DNA from: JAWLFY01 sp964462125
GTDB taxonomy: Bacteria > Planctomycetota > Planctomycetia > Pirellulales > Pirellulaceae
Direction of reading: 5' to 3'
NCBI GenBank assembly: GCA_964462125.1
Contig: CAYWXT010000037.1
Location: 1-30,033 of the forward strand
DNA length: 30,033 bases
This document shows positions 23,632-30,033 of this stretch, piece by piece. The position numbers and the translations under genes are program-made. The notes beneath the pieces were generated by a model that was not told the DNA's origin, ran no database searches, and saw only the letters and a program-made list of their open reading frames with translations. How positions within the stretch are numbered: position 1 is the stretch's first letter; each line of letters opens with the position of its first letter.

Positions 23632-24258
23632 TTACCGAACATTGACCCCGTCGATTCGGAAGACGGCGAAGTGCCCGGAACCGTCGGGGTACTTGTACTC
23701 CTGGATCTTGAACTTCCCTTCAACGGTCACCGGACGGGTGACGAAGTCGGTCGTTTTGTCGGCGACCATCTCGACGATCACGCAGTCGAAAAGCGCGGCG
23801 CCGGGACCGAAACAGCATTCCTGGTTGTCGCGGACCAAAACGAACTGGTCGATATCGGTTTCCTTGAACAATGTACTCGGCAGGATGTAGCCGCGGAGCT
23901 TGACCTGCTTGCCGTTCAGACGTTCGATCTGGTCGGTGAGCTTTTCCCGCTCGAACGGTTCATCCTTTTCGATGTCGAACTTCAGATCGTCGAAGGTGAT
24001 TTCGCCTTTGGCGATTCTCGACGCGGTGGACTCGTCGGAGTCGGCGTCCTGATCGGACTCGTTGCGGGCGCTGCGATCCTGCGATGTTTCGGACGACTGC
24101 GCCGCGGCGGGTGACGGGGCGATCGCGAAGGCGGCCAGGAGGAGTGCGACCCCGGCGGCCGACAGCCGTGGCGCCGCGTCCCGGATGCAGCCCCAGAGCC
24201 GGCGCCGGTGAGTACGGAAAACGCGTCGGGAGATGACGCTTCGGGAAGCGGGTACCAC
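23632..24258 (-). CDS. Exported DUF3299-like protein with CCFG motif (copy A)
   Basis: The 208-residue product has an Arg-rich start and a hydrophobic signal (SAAGVALLLAAFAIAPSPAA), an acidic linker, then a small beta domain. The core reads QVKLRGYILPSTLFKETDID, QFVLVRDNQECCFGPGAALF and DCVIVEMVADKTT, followed by PVTVEGKFKIQEYKYPDGSG. The paired Cys in CCFG and the GYI.PS strand match the neighbouring gene, suggesting duplication. I assign DUF3299 from memory of the motif. The GTG at 24258, 10 bases after the stop of copy B, is a likely start; a start at 24315 would overlap copy B by 47 bases. It would act in the periplasm. Confidence 0.75.
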   Translation of the reverse strand: MVPASRSVISRRVFRTHRRRLWGCIRDAAPRLSAAGVALLLAAFAIAPSPAAAQSSETSQDRSARNESDQDADSDESTASRIAKGEITFDDLKFDIEKDEPFEREKLTDQIERLNGKQVKLRGYILPSTLFKETDIDQFVLVRDNQECCFGPGAALFDCVIVEMVADKTTDFVTRPVTVEGKFKIQEYKYPDGSGHFAVFRIDGVNVR

Positions 24259-24268
24259 GGTCGACGGA

Positions 24269-24946
24269 TCAGCGAATCTGATCGACCCGCATTCGATAAA
24301 ACAGCGCGTTTTCAAAGTCGGTGACCTTTTGGGGCAGCTGATTGACGATGAACGTACCTGCCAATTTCCGCTTCAGCAGGCCAGCACGGACGGACTGTCC
24401 GCCGGTGAGTGTCACTTCGATCATATCACTACTGCGGGGTTGGCCGCCAAAACAGCAGGTTCCGAGGTCGGGAACGAGGATGAATTGACGAAGCATGCCG
24501 CCGCCGGAGGAGGGATGAATGTAGCCCTTGAGGAAGACTTGTTCTCCATTGATCTCCAGCGCCGCCTGCGTCGGTCCGTCGGGGAGGTCAGCATCCTGCT
24601 GCAGTTCGTAGAAGCTGACGCGTTGGTACCCCTCGGGAACCTCCGTAATGTAAATGTACGCATGGCCGGCAATCCCGCCGACGAGCAGCACCGCATTCGC
24701 CGTCAAGCCGACGACCGCCAGGCTTCGACCACTGAATTCGTCCGGGTAGCGGCTGGTGGCCCGCAGCCCGACCCAAGCGGCGACCATGCCGGGGAACGTC
24801 AGGGCAAGCAAGGCGGCAAAGGTGGGGATCAGGCCGAGGAGGGCAATGGCACAGACGAAGACCGACACGATCGCAGCCCGGCTGATCGCCCGATAGGGGA
24901 AGTCGACAGCATCCCCCGGGGCGGACATGGAAAGTTCGGCGGACAT
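24269..24946 (-). CDS. Membrane DUF3299-like protein with CCFG motif (copy B)
   Basis: The 225-residue product has two or three N-terminal membrane helices (about residues 22-57 and 75-100; DUF4190-like AIVSVFVCAIALLGLIPTFA and SLAVVGLTANAVLLVGGIAG). A soluble domain follows with QVFLKGYIHPSSGGGMLRQF, ILVPDLGTCCFGGQPRSSDM and IEVTLTGGQSVRAGLLKRK. The soluble core parallels copy A (GYI.PS, QF.LV.D, CCFG, then a short beta strand). The gene is 42 bases downstream of the CPFC-motif gene and 10 bases upstream of copy A, so the three probably form one operon. The function is unknown; paired cysteines suggest metal or redox chemistry in the periplasm. Confidence 0.8.
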   Translation of the reverse strand: MSAELSMSAPGDAVDFPYRAISRAAIVSVFVCAIALLGLIPTFAALLALTFPGMVAAWVGLRATSRYPDEFSGRSLAVVGLTANAVLLVGGIAGHAYIYITEVPEGYQRVSFYELQQDADLPDGPTQAALEINGEQVFLKGYIHPSSGGGMLRQFILVPDLGTCCFGGQPRSSDMIEVTLTGGQSVRAGLLKRKLAGTFIVNQLPQKVTDFENALFYRMRVDQIR

Positions 24947-24988
24947 CTGGTTCGGTTCCGACTCAAACGTGAACGGAAAGGCTCTCCA

Positions 24989-26479
24989 TCAGGCCGCTTG
25001 GCGGCCGCCGGTGAGCAGCAAGTATTGGGCGATCATGACGGTCGCCGACGCCAAGGCCAATACGTAAACCAGACGCCAAGGGTTCAGCGGTTCGGCGGCA
25101 GATGGGATCGCTGCGGCCGGTACACTCGGCCGCGGTCCCGACTGGGCGACCAGCGACCCGGAACTGGCCTGTCGCTGGCCGGGGGTGACAGCCCCGAGGG
25201 CGGAGCCGCGATTTGGCGGAGCCCCCAATTGGCGATCGGCCTGGGGTTTCCCGGTCGCCGCGGAGGCTGCAGCGATCGCGACATCGTCATCCTCGGCCGG
25301 CAGGGCTGAGCTGGCGGGATTGGCGCCTGAGTCGTCGGGTTTGGGGATGGAGAAAAACGTGTTCGCCCGCCGCACACTCTCCGGGTCGACCTCCTTGCAC
25401 TTCTCCAGCGCCGCTTCCGCCTCAGGGAGGGGACAGGCACGCAGGTAGTTCACCACCGGCACCCGAACCCAGTTGTTGTCGGCATCGGCATTGACGAACA
25501 ACTCCGTCAGCCGCTCGACCTGGCTCCAGTCCTTCCATCGGGCCAGGTCGGGGATCACCAAGTCGGCAAGGTCCTTGCGGTCCAAGACGTGATGCAACGA
25601 CTCGACCAGGGCGCTCCGCGGGATCACGTCCGCTTCGGTCCCATGAAAGCGGAGCGCCATGATGGCGGCGTAGGTATCGGCATAGGATGCCTGCTGGTTC
25701 TCCAGGAACAGTTCCCCGACCAGCGGCAGCCCTTGCTCCCCGGCGAGGGTCAGGTAGCAGCCGATCAAGGCATCGAGCCCGCTACGGTCGCTCTTCTGGG
25801 TGCTTTTGAGCAACGACTCCAGCAACGGCACGTCCTGTTCGTCGCCGCAAACGCCGAGCATCGTGAAGTAGAGCCGCCGGCGGTCGGTCGAAGTCTCACT
25901 GTCTTGGATCCACTCGATCAAGCCTTCGCGGTCCATCTCCGGGCCGAGCTCTTGAACCGCCTCATAGGGAGTGATCGCGAATTCGTCGTAGGCATCCCGT
26001 GAGAGCATCGAATCGTTGTCTTGCAGGTAATCCATGAAGAAGCGGAGCCGGGCGACGTCGTCGTCGGGCAAATCGGCGACTTCGGTTACATACTTCTCGG
26101 CACGCTCGCTCAGGGGCAAGCAGGACCACTCCAGTTTGGGCGGATCGACACCACTGAGCATGAAGCGGCGTCCGGTGGTCACCTCGCCGTAATAGATCGC
26201 GGTGACCTCTTGACCGGCGCTGACGAATTCCTCCCCTTTGAGCACCTGCGCGATCTTCATCTGGACTTCACCCGTTTCTTTGTTACGGGTCAGATCCGAG
26301 TCGATCGCTTGGGCAATCACGACGGCATCCATCGCAGCCATCTCTTGCCGCAGCGTCTGGGAGACGGCGTTACAAAAGGGGCACGCCAGGACGGGGCGGG
26401 CGGCGAATAAAGAGCCAAACACCGCCACCAGAACGAGCGAGGTGGGGGCGGCAATGCGAACGGGTGAGCGAGAAAACAT
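24989..26479 (-). CDS. Exported membrane-anchored protein with N-terminal CPFC motif and HEAT-like repeats
   Basis: The 496-residue product starts with a signal sequence (APTSLVLVAVFGSLFAARPV), and the mature protein begins near ACPFCNAVSQTLRQEM, placing Cys33 and Cys36 as a CxxC pair. An OB- or barrel-like strand region follows (VQMKIAQVLKGEEFVSAGQE, VTAIYYGEVTTGRRFM), then alpha-helical HEAT-like repeats over about 170-400. A Pro/Ala-rich linker and a single C-terminal helix (WRLVYVLALASATVMIAQYL) complete it. I recognise the plan from planctomycete genomes but not a named family. The ATG at 26479 is chosen because it starts the signal peptide; the frame is open to 26581. It heads the operon with the two CCFG proteins. 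Confidence 0.75.
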   Translation of the reverse strand: MFSRSPVRIAAPTSLVLVAVFGSLFAARPVLACPFCNAVSQTLRQEMAAMDAVVIAQAIDSDLTRNKETGEVQMKIAQVLKGEEFVSAGQEVTAIYYGEVTTGRRFMLSGVDPPKLEWSCLPLSERAEKYVTEVADLPDDDVARLRFFMDYLQDNDSMLSRDAYDEFAITPYEAVQELGPEMDREGLIEWIQDSETSTDRRRLYFTMLGVCGDEQDVPLLESLLKSTQKSDRSGLDALIGCYLTLAGEQGLPLVGELFLENQQASYADTYAAIMALRFHGTEADVIPRSALVESLHHVLDRKDLADLVIPDLARWKDWSQVERLTELFVNADADNNWVRVPVVNYLRACPLPEAEAALEKCKEVDPESVRRANTFFSIPKPDDSGANPASSALPAEDDDVAIAAASAATGKPQADRQLGAPPNRGSALGAVTPGQRQASSGSLVAQSGPRPSVPAAAIPSAAEPLNPWRLVYVLALASATVMIAQYLLLTGGRQAA

Positions 26480-26905
26480 CTCGAGGGTGACTCCGCGGGG
26501 GGGAACGATTCGGAGCGAACTCCGCATCCGTGCAGCGTTGTTGGGCCTCTCTGCCTCGCCTCCATCATAGATGCGCCGCACCGATCATGAGAAGTCTTCC
26601 CACGGCGCGGTTTGGTGGCAAAGGGAGGCTTTCCGGGGAAAATCCGCCGATGAACCACTCAACCGATCGTGCCGGATCTGCCGATAGTGACGTTACACCG
26701 GGGGTCGGGTGCAACCGCAATTGACCGCATCGGGGCCACTTCGGGTGGTGCTGCGGGCCATCGCGGGGCCCAACCACCGGTGACCGAAACTCCGCCGGCC
26801 AACCGACCGATCCGGCTACGGCGGCGAGCAAAAAATTTTGTAAAAAACTACCGCGGCACCCACGTTTCGGCGAGCGGTGTCGATAGCTTCGAGGGGGAAG
26901 CACTG
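26480..26905. other. Divergent intergenic region with an A/T-rich patch
   Basis: This 426-base interval separates two divergent genes and carries no convincing reading frame of its own. It includes a short A/T-rich patch at about 26829-26850 (AAAAAATTTTGTAAAAAAC) inside otherwise GC-rich DNA, 55-80 bases upstream of the small secreted protein gene. That position suits a promoter or UP-like element, but I cannot place confident -35 and -10 boxes. Confidence 0.5.
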
Positions 26906-27229
26906 ATGCTCCGTCGTTTCATGATCGCCACACTGCTGGTGTGCGGCGCCGTCGCCGTGGCCGCCACTGCGTCAGCCGAACAGCGCGCCTTTGGTAAGGC
27001 TTGGGGTGGGGGTGCCAGTTCACGTGACTGGAATCGCTTCTACCATTACCCCTACGTTTACTATCCGCAGAACTTCTGGGGGCAAGAGTACTATCAGAGC
27101 AGTGACAGTCTGTATCACCGCTATCCCCCGGAGATGCGAATTCCGGTGTACAACAAGAAGTGGCACAACTTTTACCCGAGCAGCCGGCGGTACCACTCGG
27201 GGCATCACTTCATCCTCGACACGTTCTAG
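26906..27229 (+). CDS. Small secreted Tyr/Trp/His-rich protein of planctomycete type
   Basis: The 107-residue product has a signal peptide (MLRRFMIATLLVCGAVAVAA, cleavage near ASA|EQ) and a mature part of about 80 residues that is exceptionally rich in Tyr, Trp, His and Phe: SRDWNRFYHYPYVYYPQNFW, QSSDSLYHRYPPEMRIPVYN, KKWHNFYPSSRRYHSGHHFI. I know this compact pattern from other planctomycetes, where it has been labelled calmodulin-binding without evidence I can verify. No cysteines remain after cleavage. The ATG at 26906 follows a purine-rich GAGGGGGAAG. The downstream regulator gene starts 3 bases after its stop, so they are likely cotranscribed. Confidence 0.85.
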   Translation: MLRRFMIATLLVCGAVAVAATASAEQRAFGKAWGGGASSRDWNRFYHYPYVYYPQNFWGQEYYQSSDSLYHRYPPEMRIPVYNKKWHNFYPSSRRYHSGHHFILDTF

Positions 27230-27232
27230 GCC

Positions 27233-28630
27233 GTGGCCACGGGCACCAAGATTCGAATCCTCGCCCGGCAGCTCGATGGTTCAGCTGCTGTCGTCTGGGT
27301 GACCGACTCCCGCGGCTCGTTGATTTACGTTTCGGCAGGGGCAGCTGCGTGGTTGGGGATCGACGGCGAATCGCTGCTGCACCGCCGCTGCGTTCCCTAC
27401 ACGACCCCGCCCGATGATCCGCTTGATCGCTTGGCGTCGGCGCTGGCCCCGCCGCCGGGACTCGACGCGTGCGGGTGGATGACCTATCGCGTCACGCCAC
27501 CGGCGAGCCAGGGGCGACCGATCGAGGCCCGCCAGATCGGCTTCGCCCGCGTCGGGAATGTCGGCAGTCCATTGACGTTTGCCCTGGGCGGATCATTCTC
27601 GGTTCCAACCCCAGCTGGTGAGCTGGACGACGCGGTGGCGATCCGCCGACAACTCGATGCTTGGCGCAAGGCACAAGCGTCGTTGGCAACGATCGCCACG
27701 GCCGGAACCTCGGCGGCGGCCCGCCGGACGCGGGCCCGGCTGCAACTTGCCGCGATGACTCGCACTCACATCGGCTTCTATGGTCCGCCTGGCTGCGGCG
27801 CCGCCCAAATCGCCGCCCGAATTCATCACCTGTCGACCGCCGATGAGCCGCTGGTGGCGGTCGATGGACCGCTGATGGATGCTGAGCTTTTGGACGACAC
27901 ACTCGGCCCCCTGATCGTACGGCTGAACGACTCCAATTCAGCGACCGGAACCGCCCTGGTTCGGGAGCTGGACGAAACCCCGGCGGAGGCCCAGCAGCGC
28001 TTGGCCGAACTCCTGGGGAACTTTCCGGGACGACTGCGGTTGTTGGCAATCGCACACCGTCGTCCGCTGGAGCTGAGTGAGCCGTTTACCGCGGCAGGCG
28101 ACGAAGAGGACTCGCTCGATCCGGCGCCCGACCGGACCGGCATTCATCCCCGCCTGGTCGACACCCTCAGCACGCTGGCGGTGACCCTGGAGCCGCTGGC
28201 GTCGCGCCCCGAGGACATCCCGTTGATCGCCGCAGCGCTGGTTGACGGTCGCCACGCTGCGGGGGAAGGGATTGCCGAGCGGATCGGCCGGGCGGCGCTC
28301 GACGCGATGGTGCTCTACCCTTGGCCGGGAAACTTCGATGAACTCGACGCGGCGATCCGCCACGCTGTCCGCTCGTCCCAGCGAAGCGCGATCGGGGTGG
28401 AGGACCTACCTTTGGCGGTCCGCTCCTACCGCCCCGGGGATCCCACAGCGGTCGCGAGCCTGTCGACCATTCCACTGGAACAAGCGGTCCGGGCCTATGA
28501 ACAGCGACTGATCCGCGAGGCGGTTGAAATGGCCGGGGGCAACCGGGCCGAAGCGGCGCGAAAGTTGGGGATCAGTCGGGCAAAACTGATCCGACGTTTG
28601 AGTGCTGAGGTGGACACGCCCGGAAGTTGA
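27233..28630 (+). CDS. PAS - degenerate AAA+ - Fis-type HTH regulator (sigma54 activator-like)
   Basis: The 465-residue product has an N-terminal PAS-like region (about 10-60; AAVVWVTDSRGSLIYVSAGA, AAWLGIDGESLL), an AAA+ region of enhancer-binding-protein type (about 170-385) and a C-terminal Fis/HTH_8 helix-turn-helix (NRAEAARKLGISRAKLIRRL). The AAA+ core is altered: Walker A reads GPPGCGAA with no lysine, the GAFTGA loop is absent, and the Walker B area lacks the LDE signature (GPLIVRLNDS). The lid helices (RPEDIPLIAAALV, LYPWPGNFDELDAAIRHAV) are kept. It therefore probably binds DNA but does not remodel sigma54. The start is a GTG 3 bases after the small protein stop. Confidence 0.85.
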   Translation: MATGTKIRILARQLDGSAAVVWVTDSRGSLIYVSAGAAAWLGIDGESLLHRRCVPYTTPPDDPLDRLASALAPPPGLDACGWMTYRVTPPASQGRPIEARQIGFARVGNVGSPLTFALGGSFSVPTPAGELDDAVAIRRQLDAWRKAQASLATIATAGTSAAARRTRARLQLAAMTRTHIGFYGPPGCGAAQIAARIHHLSTADEPLVAVDGPLMDAELLDDTLGPLIVRLNDSNSATGTALVRELDETPAEAQQRLAELLGNFPGRLRLLAIAHRRPLELSEPFTAAGDEEDSLDPAPDRTGIHPRLVDTLSTLAVTLEPLASRPEDIPLIAAALVDGRHAAGEGIAERIGRAALDAMVLYPWPGNFDELDAAIRHAVRSSQRSAIGVEDLPLAVRSYRPGDPTAVASLSTIPLEQAVRAYEQRLIREAVEMAGGNRAEAARKLGISRAKLIRRLSAEVDTPGS

Positions 28631-28649
28631 ATCGTGATGATGAACGACG

Positions 28650-29126
28650 ATGCGACACATTGACGAATCGCTCCGGTCCACCCCGACGTTGGTGTGGTTG
28701 ATCCGCGAGCAGGGAACCCGCTGGTTGACCGCCTCCAAACGGTTCGTCCCCGCGCTGGTGCCGGGCGGCACCCGTGTCATCATCGGTGCACAAAATCGAG
28801 ACGACTTCCGGGGCGCCGCGGCGTCCGGGTGCGGGACGATCGTCCTTTGGGAAACGGACCGCCGCCAGCTCGGTGACCTGATCCGCCGGCTGACGCGGCA
28901 TGCCAGTTGGAGTTCGGACGCACCGGCATCGAACGGGAGCGGTTCGGACACCGTTTCCGTGGTCGCTTCGCTCGAACTGACAGCGGCGGAGCGGATGGCG
29001 CTGCTCGAATTGGGCGTTCGGGCGTTTGTCGGTCGCCCGGAAGAACTGCCGCGGCTCGCTTCGTTGGTCCGCGGCGTCGTTGCACGAAGCGCCCCTGCCG
29101 GTTCGCATCCGCGACGCAATCCCTAG
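28650..29126 (+). CDS. Hypothetical protein, weak receiver-like pattern
   Basis: The 158-residue product shows alternating strands and helices (TPTLVWLIREQG, GTRVIIGAQNRDDFRGAAAS, GCGTIVLWETDRRQLGDLIR) and a C-terminal half ending ELTAAERMALLELGVRAFVG, RPEELPRLASLVRGVV. The latter is reminiscent of the last strand and helix of response-regulator receivers, but no phosphoacceptor Asp pocket or conserved Lys is seen. I do not recognise a family. It starts 19 bases after the regulator and is probably cotranscribed. The codon use is ordinary for the window. It is a real gene by spacing and context rather than by homology. Confidence 0.6.
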   Translation: MRHIDESLRSTPTLVWLIREQGTRWLTASKRFVPALVPGGTRVIIGAQNRDDFRGAAASGCGTIVLWETDRRQLGDLIRRLTRHASWSSDAPASNGSGSDTVSVVASLELTAAERMALLELGVRAFVGRPEELPRLASLVRGVVARSAPAGSHPRRNP

Positions 29127-29187
29127 ACTAGGCATTGTTGGACAACGTCCGCTCACCCCCCTCCGCCGATCCCTGACGATATCCACG

Positions 29188-30033
29188 ATGAGCCATCCGA
29201 ACGCCGAGCAAGCTCGAGAAATTCTATCCCAACATCCCGACCCCGAGACTGGCCGTCCGTTGGGGACAATGGGTCAAATCCAGGAGGTGCTGGTCGAGGA
29301 TGCGTCGGTCACCGCCACGATCGCCTTGACCACCTACGCGGCCCCGATCGCCGAGGAGCTCCGTGAGACGTTGACCTCCCAGCTGGTCGCCGCGTTGCCA
29401 GGCACCGAGGTGACGATCCGGTTTCAGAATCACCCGCGCCCGGCAGCCCGGCTCGGACAGATCGGGTTGCGTGCCAAGAGCGTGATCGTCGTTGGCAGCG
29501 GGAAAGGGGGTGTGGGGAAGAGTACGGTGGCTGCCGGACTCGCGCTGACCCTGCGGCGTCTCGGAGCATCGGTCGGATTGATGGACGCGGACGTGTACGG
29601 CCCCAGCATCCCGCATCTGCTCGGCTTGTCGGGACGACCGGCGGTGTCGGAGCAGAAACGGATTCAACCGATCCGCTGCGACGATGACTTTCCAGTGATG
29701 TCGATGGGGTTTCTGGTCGAACCGGACCAGGCTGTGATATGGCGGGGACCGATGCTGCACGGTGCGGTGCAGCAGTTTCTGGCGGACACCGAATGGGGCG
29801 AACTCGATTACCTGGTGATCGACATGCCGCCGGGGACCGGCGACATCGCGTTGACGCTCTCGCAGGCGGTCCCGATCGCCGGGGCGGTCGTCGTCTGCAC
29901 CCCGCAGGAGGTGGCGTTGTTGGACGCCGTCAAGGCGATCAGCATGTTCCGCAAGGTTCAGATTCCGGTGGCGGGCATGGTGGAAAACATGAGCGGATTC
30001 GTCTGCCCCGACTGCGGCAAAACCTACGACATC
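29188..30033 (+). CDS. mrp: Mrp/ApbC iron-sulfur carrier ATPase, N-terminal part (runs off the window edge)
   Basis: The visible 282 codons encode an N-terminal MIP18/DUF59 domain (about residues 1-85; ILSQHPDPETGRPLGTMGQI) and a ParA/MinD-type P-loop domain. The deviant Walker A is GKGGVGKS (residues 105-112), followed by VGLMDADVYGPSIPHLLGL, IWRGPMLHGAVQQFL, LDYLVIDMPPGTGDIALTLS and GMVENMSGFVCPDCGKTY, with CPDC as the start of the CxxC motif that holds the bridging cluster at the dimer interface. Mrp/ApbC proteins assemble and deliver Fe-S clusters in the cytoplasm. The start follows a 61-base gap. The family call is very safe. Confidence 0.96.
   Translation, partial: MSHPNAEQAREILSQHPDPETGRPLGTMGQIQEVLVEDASVTATIALTTYAAPIAEELRETLTSQLVAALPGTEVTIRFQNHPRPAARLGQIGLRAKSVIVVGSGKGGVGKSTVAAGLALTLRRLGASVGLMDADVYGPSIPHLLGLSGRPAVSEQKRIQPIRCDDDFPVMSMGFLVEPDQAVIWRGPMLHGAVQQFLADTEWGELDYLVIDMPPGTGDIALTLSQAVPIAGAVVVCTPQEVALLDAVKAISMFRKVQIPVAGMVENMSGFVCPDCGKTYDI

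Noticed and set aside
24233..25309. 358-codon open frame on the plus strand opposite the CCFG and CPFC genes
   Set aside because: It spans two real genes and their junction in antisense; no domain seen.
26669..26905. Upstream in-frame extension of the small aromatic-rich protein
   Set aside because: The ATG at 26906 directly begins a normal signal peptide with a purine-rich ribosome binding site; the extension has no similarity to anything.

Overview
The window is GC-rich bacterial DNA that looks like a chromosome segment of a planctomycete, probably Pirellulales-like. This rests on gene content read from the sequence: a DUF1559 pseudopilin, a DUF1080 secreted protein, an ECF sigma factor overlapping a membrane Ser/Thr kinase gene, DUF3299-like proteins, a small Tyr/Trp/His-rich secreted protein of a planctomycete type, many large lipoproteins and weak Shine-Dalgarno signals. 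Genus cannot be fixed by eye. There are no insertion sequences, integrases, CRISPR arrays or rRNA genes.

Layout. 1-3643 (minus strand) is a translation and replication block read as rplY, pth, rpsF, ssb, rplI, then tRNA-Leu(UAG) and the 5' part of ppdK. 3844-5364 (minus) is a lipoprotein with an inactive thioredoxin-like C-terminus, divergent from a LarA-like pseudoenzyme translationally coupled to a Nudix hydrolase (5465-7281). 7282-7584 is a gene-free stretch with a 15-bp tandem repeat and a Fur-box-like palindrome in front of a DUF1559 gene. A second lipoprotein with a cysteine-less TlpA-like domain (8797-10524) ends at a good intrinsic terminator. 10734-11567 is an orphan D12-class adenine methyltransferase, convergent with a Rieske ferredoxin; a strong hairpin lies between them. 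12143-13978 is a TIGR03960-type radical SAM protein, convergent with a CDF metal transporter (14025-15029).

15153-20330 (plus) is a probable cell-envelope operon: a membrane-anchored partner protein, an HTTM-domain membrane protein, a GT-C type glycosyltransferase and a GT2-membrane-methyltransferase fusion, three of the four junctions being short or overlapping. 20383-26479 (minus) holds, in transcription order, a CPFC-motif HEAT-like membrane-anchored protein, two proteins sharing a CCFG-containing (DUF3299-like) domain, a DUF1080 protein, and an ECF sigma factor/Ser-Thr kinase pair with overlapping genes.

26906-30033 (plus) holds a small secreted aromatic-rich protein, a sigma54-activator-like protein whose AAA+ core has lost its Walker A lysine and GAFTGA loop, a small protein of unknown function, and the start of an Mrp/ApbC Fe-S carrier.

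No region is an obvious classical defence or mobile system. The best candidates for undescribed biology are the CPFC plus paired CCFG-domain module (23632-26479), the GT2-methyltransferase fusion operon (15153-20330), the dead-AAA+ regulator cluster (26906-29126) and the LarA-like pseudoenzyme coupled to a Nudix protein (5465-7281).
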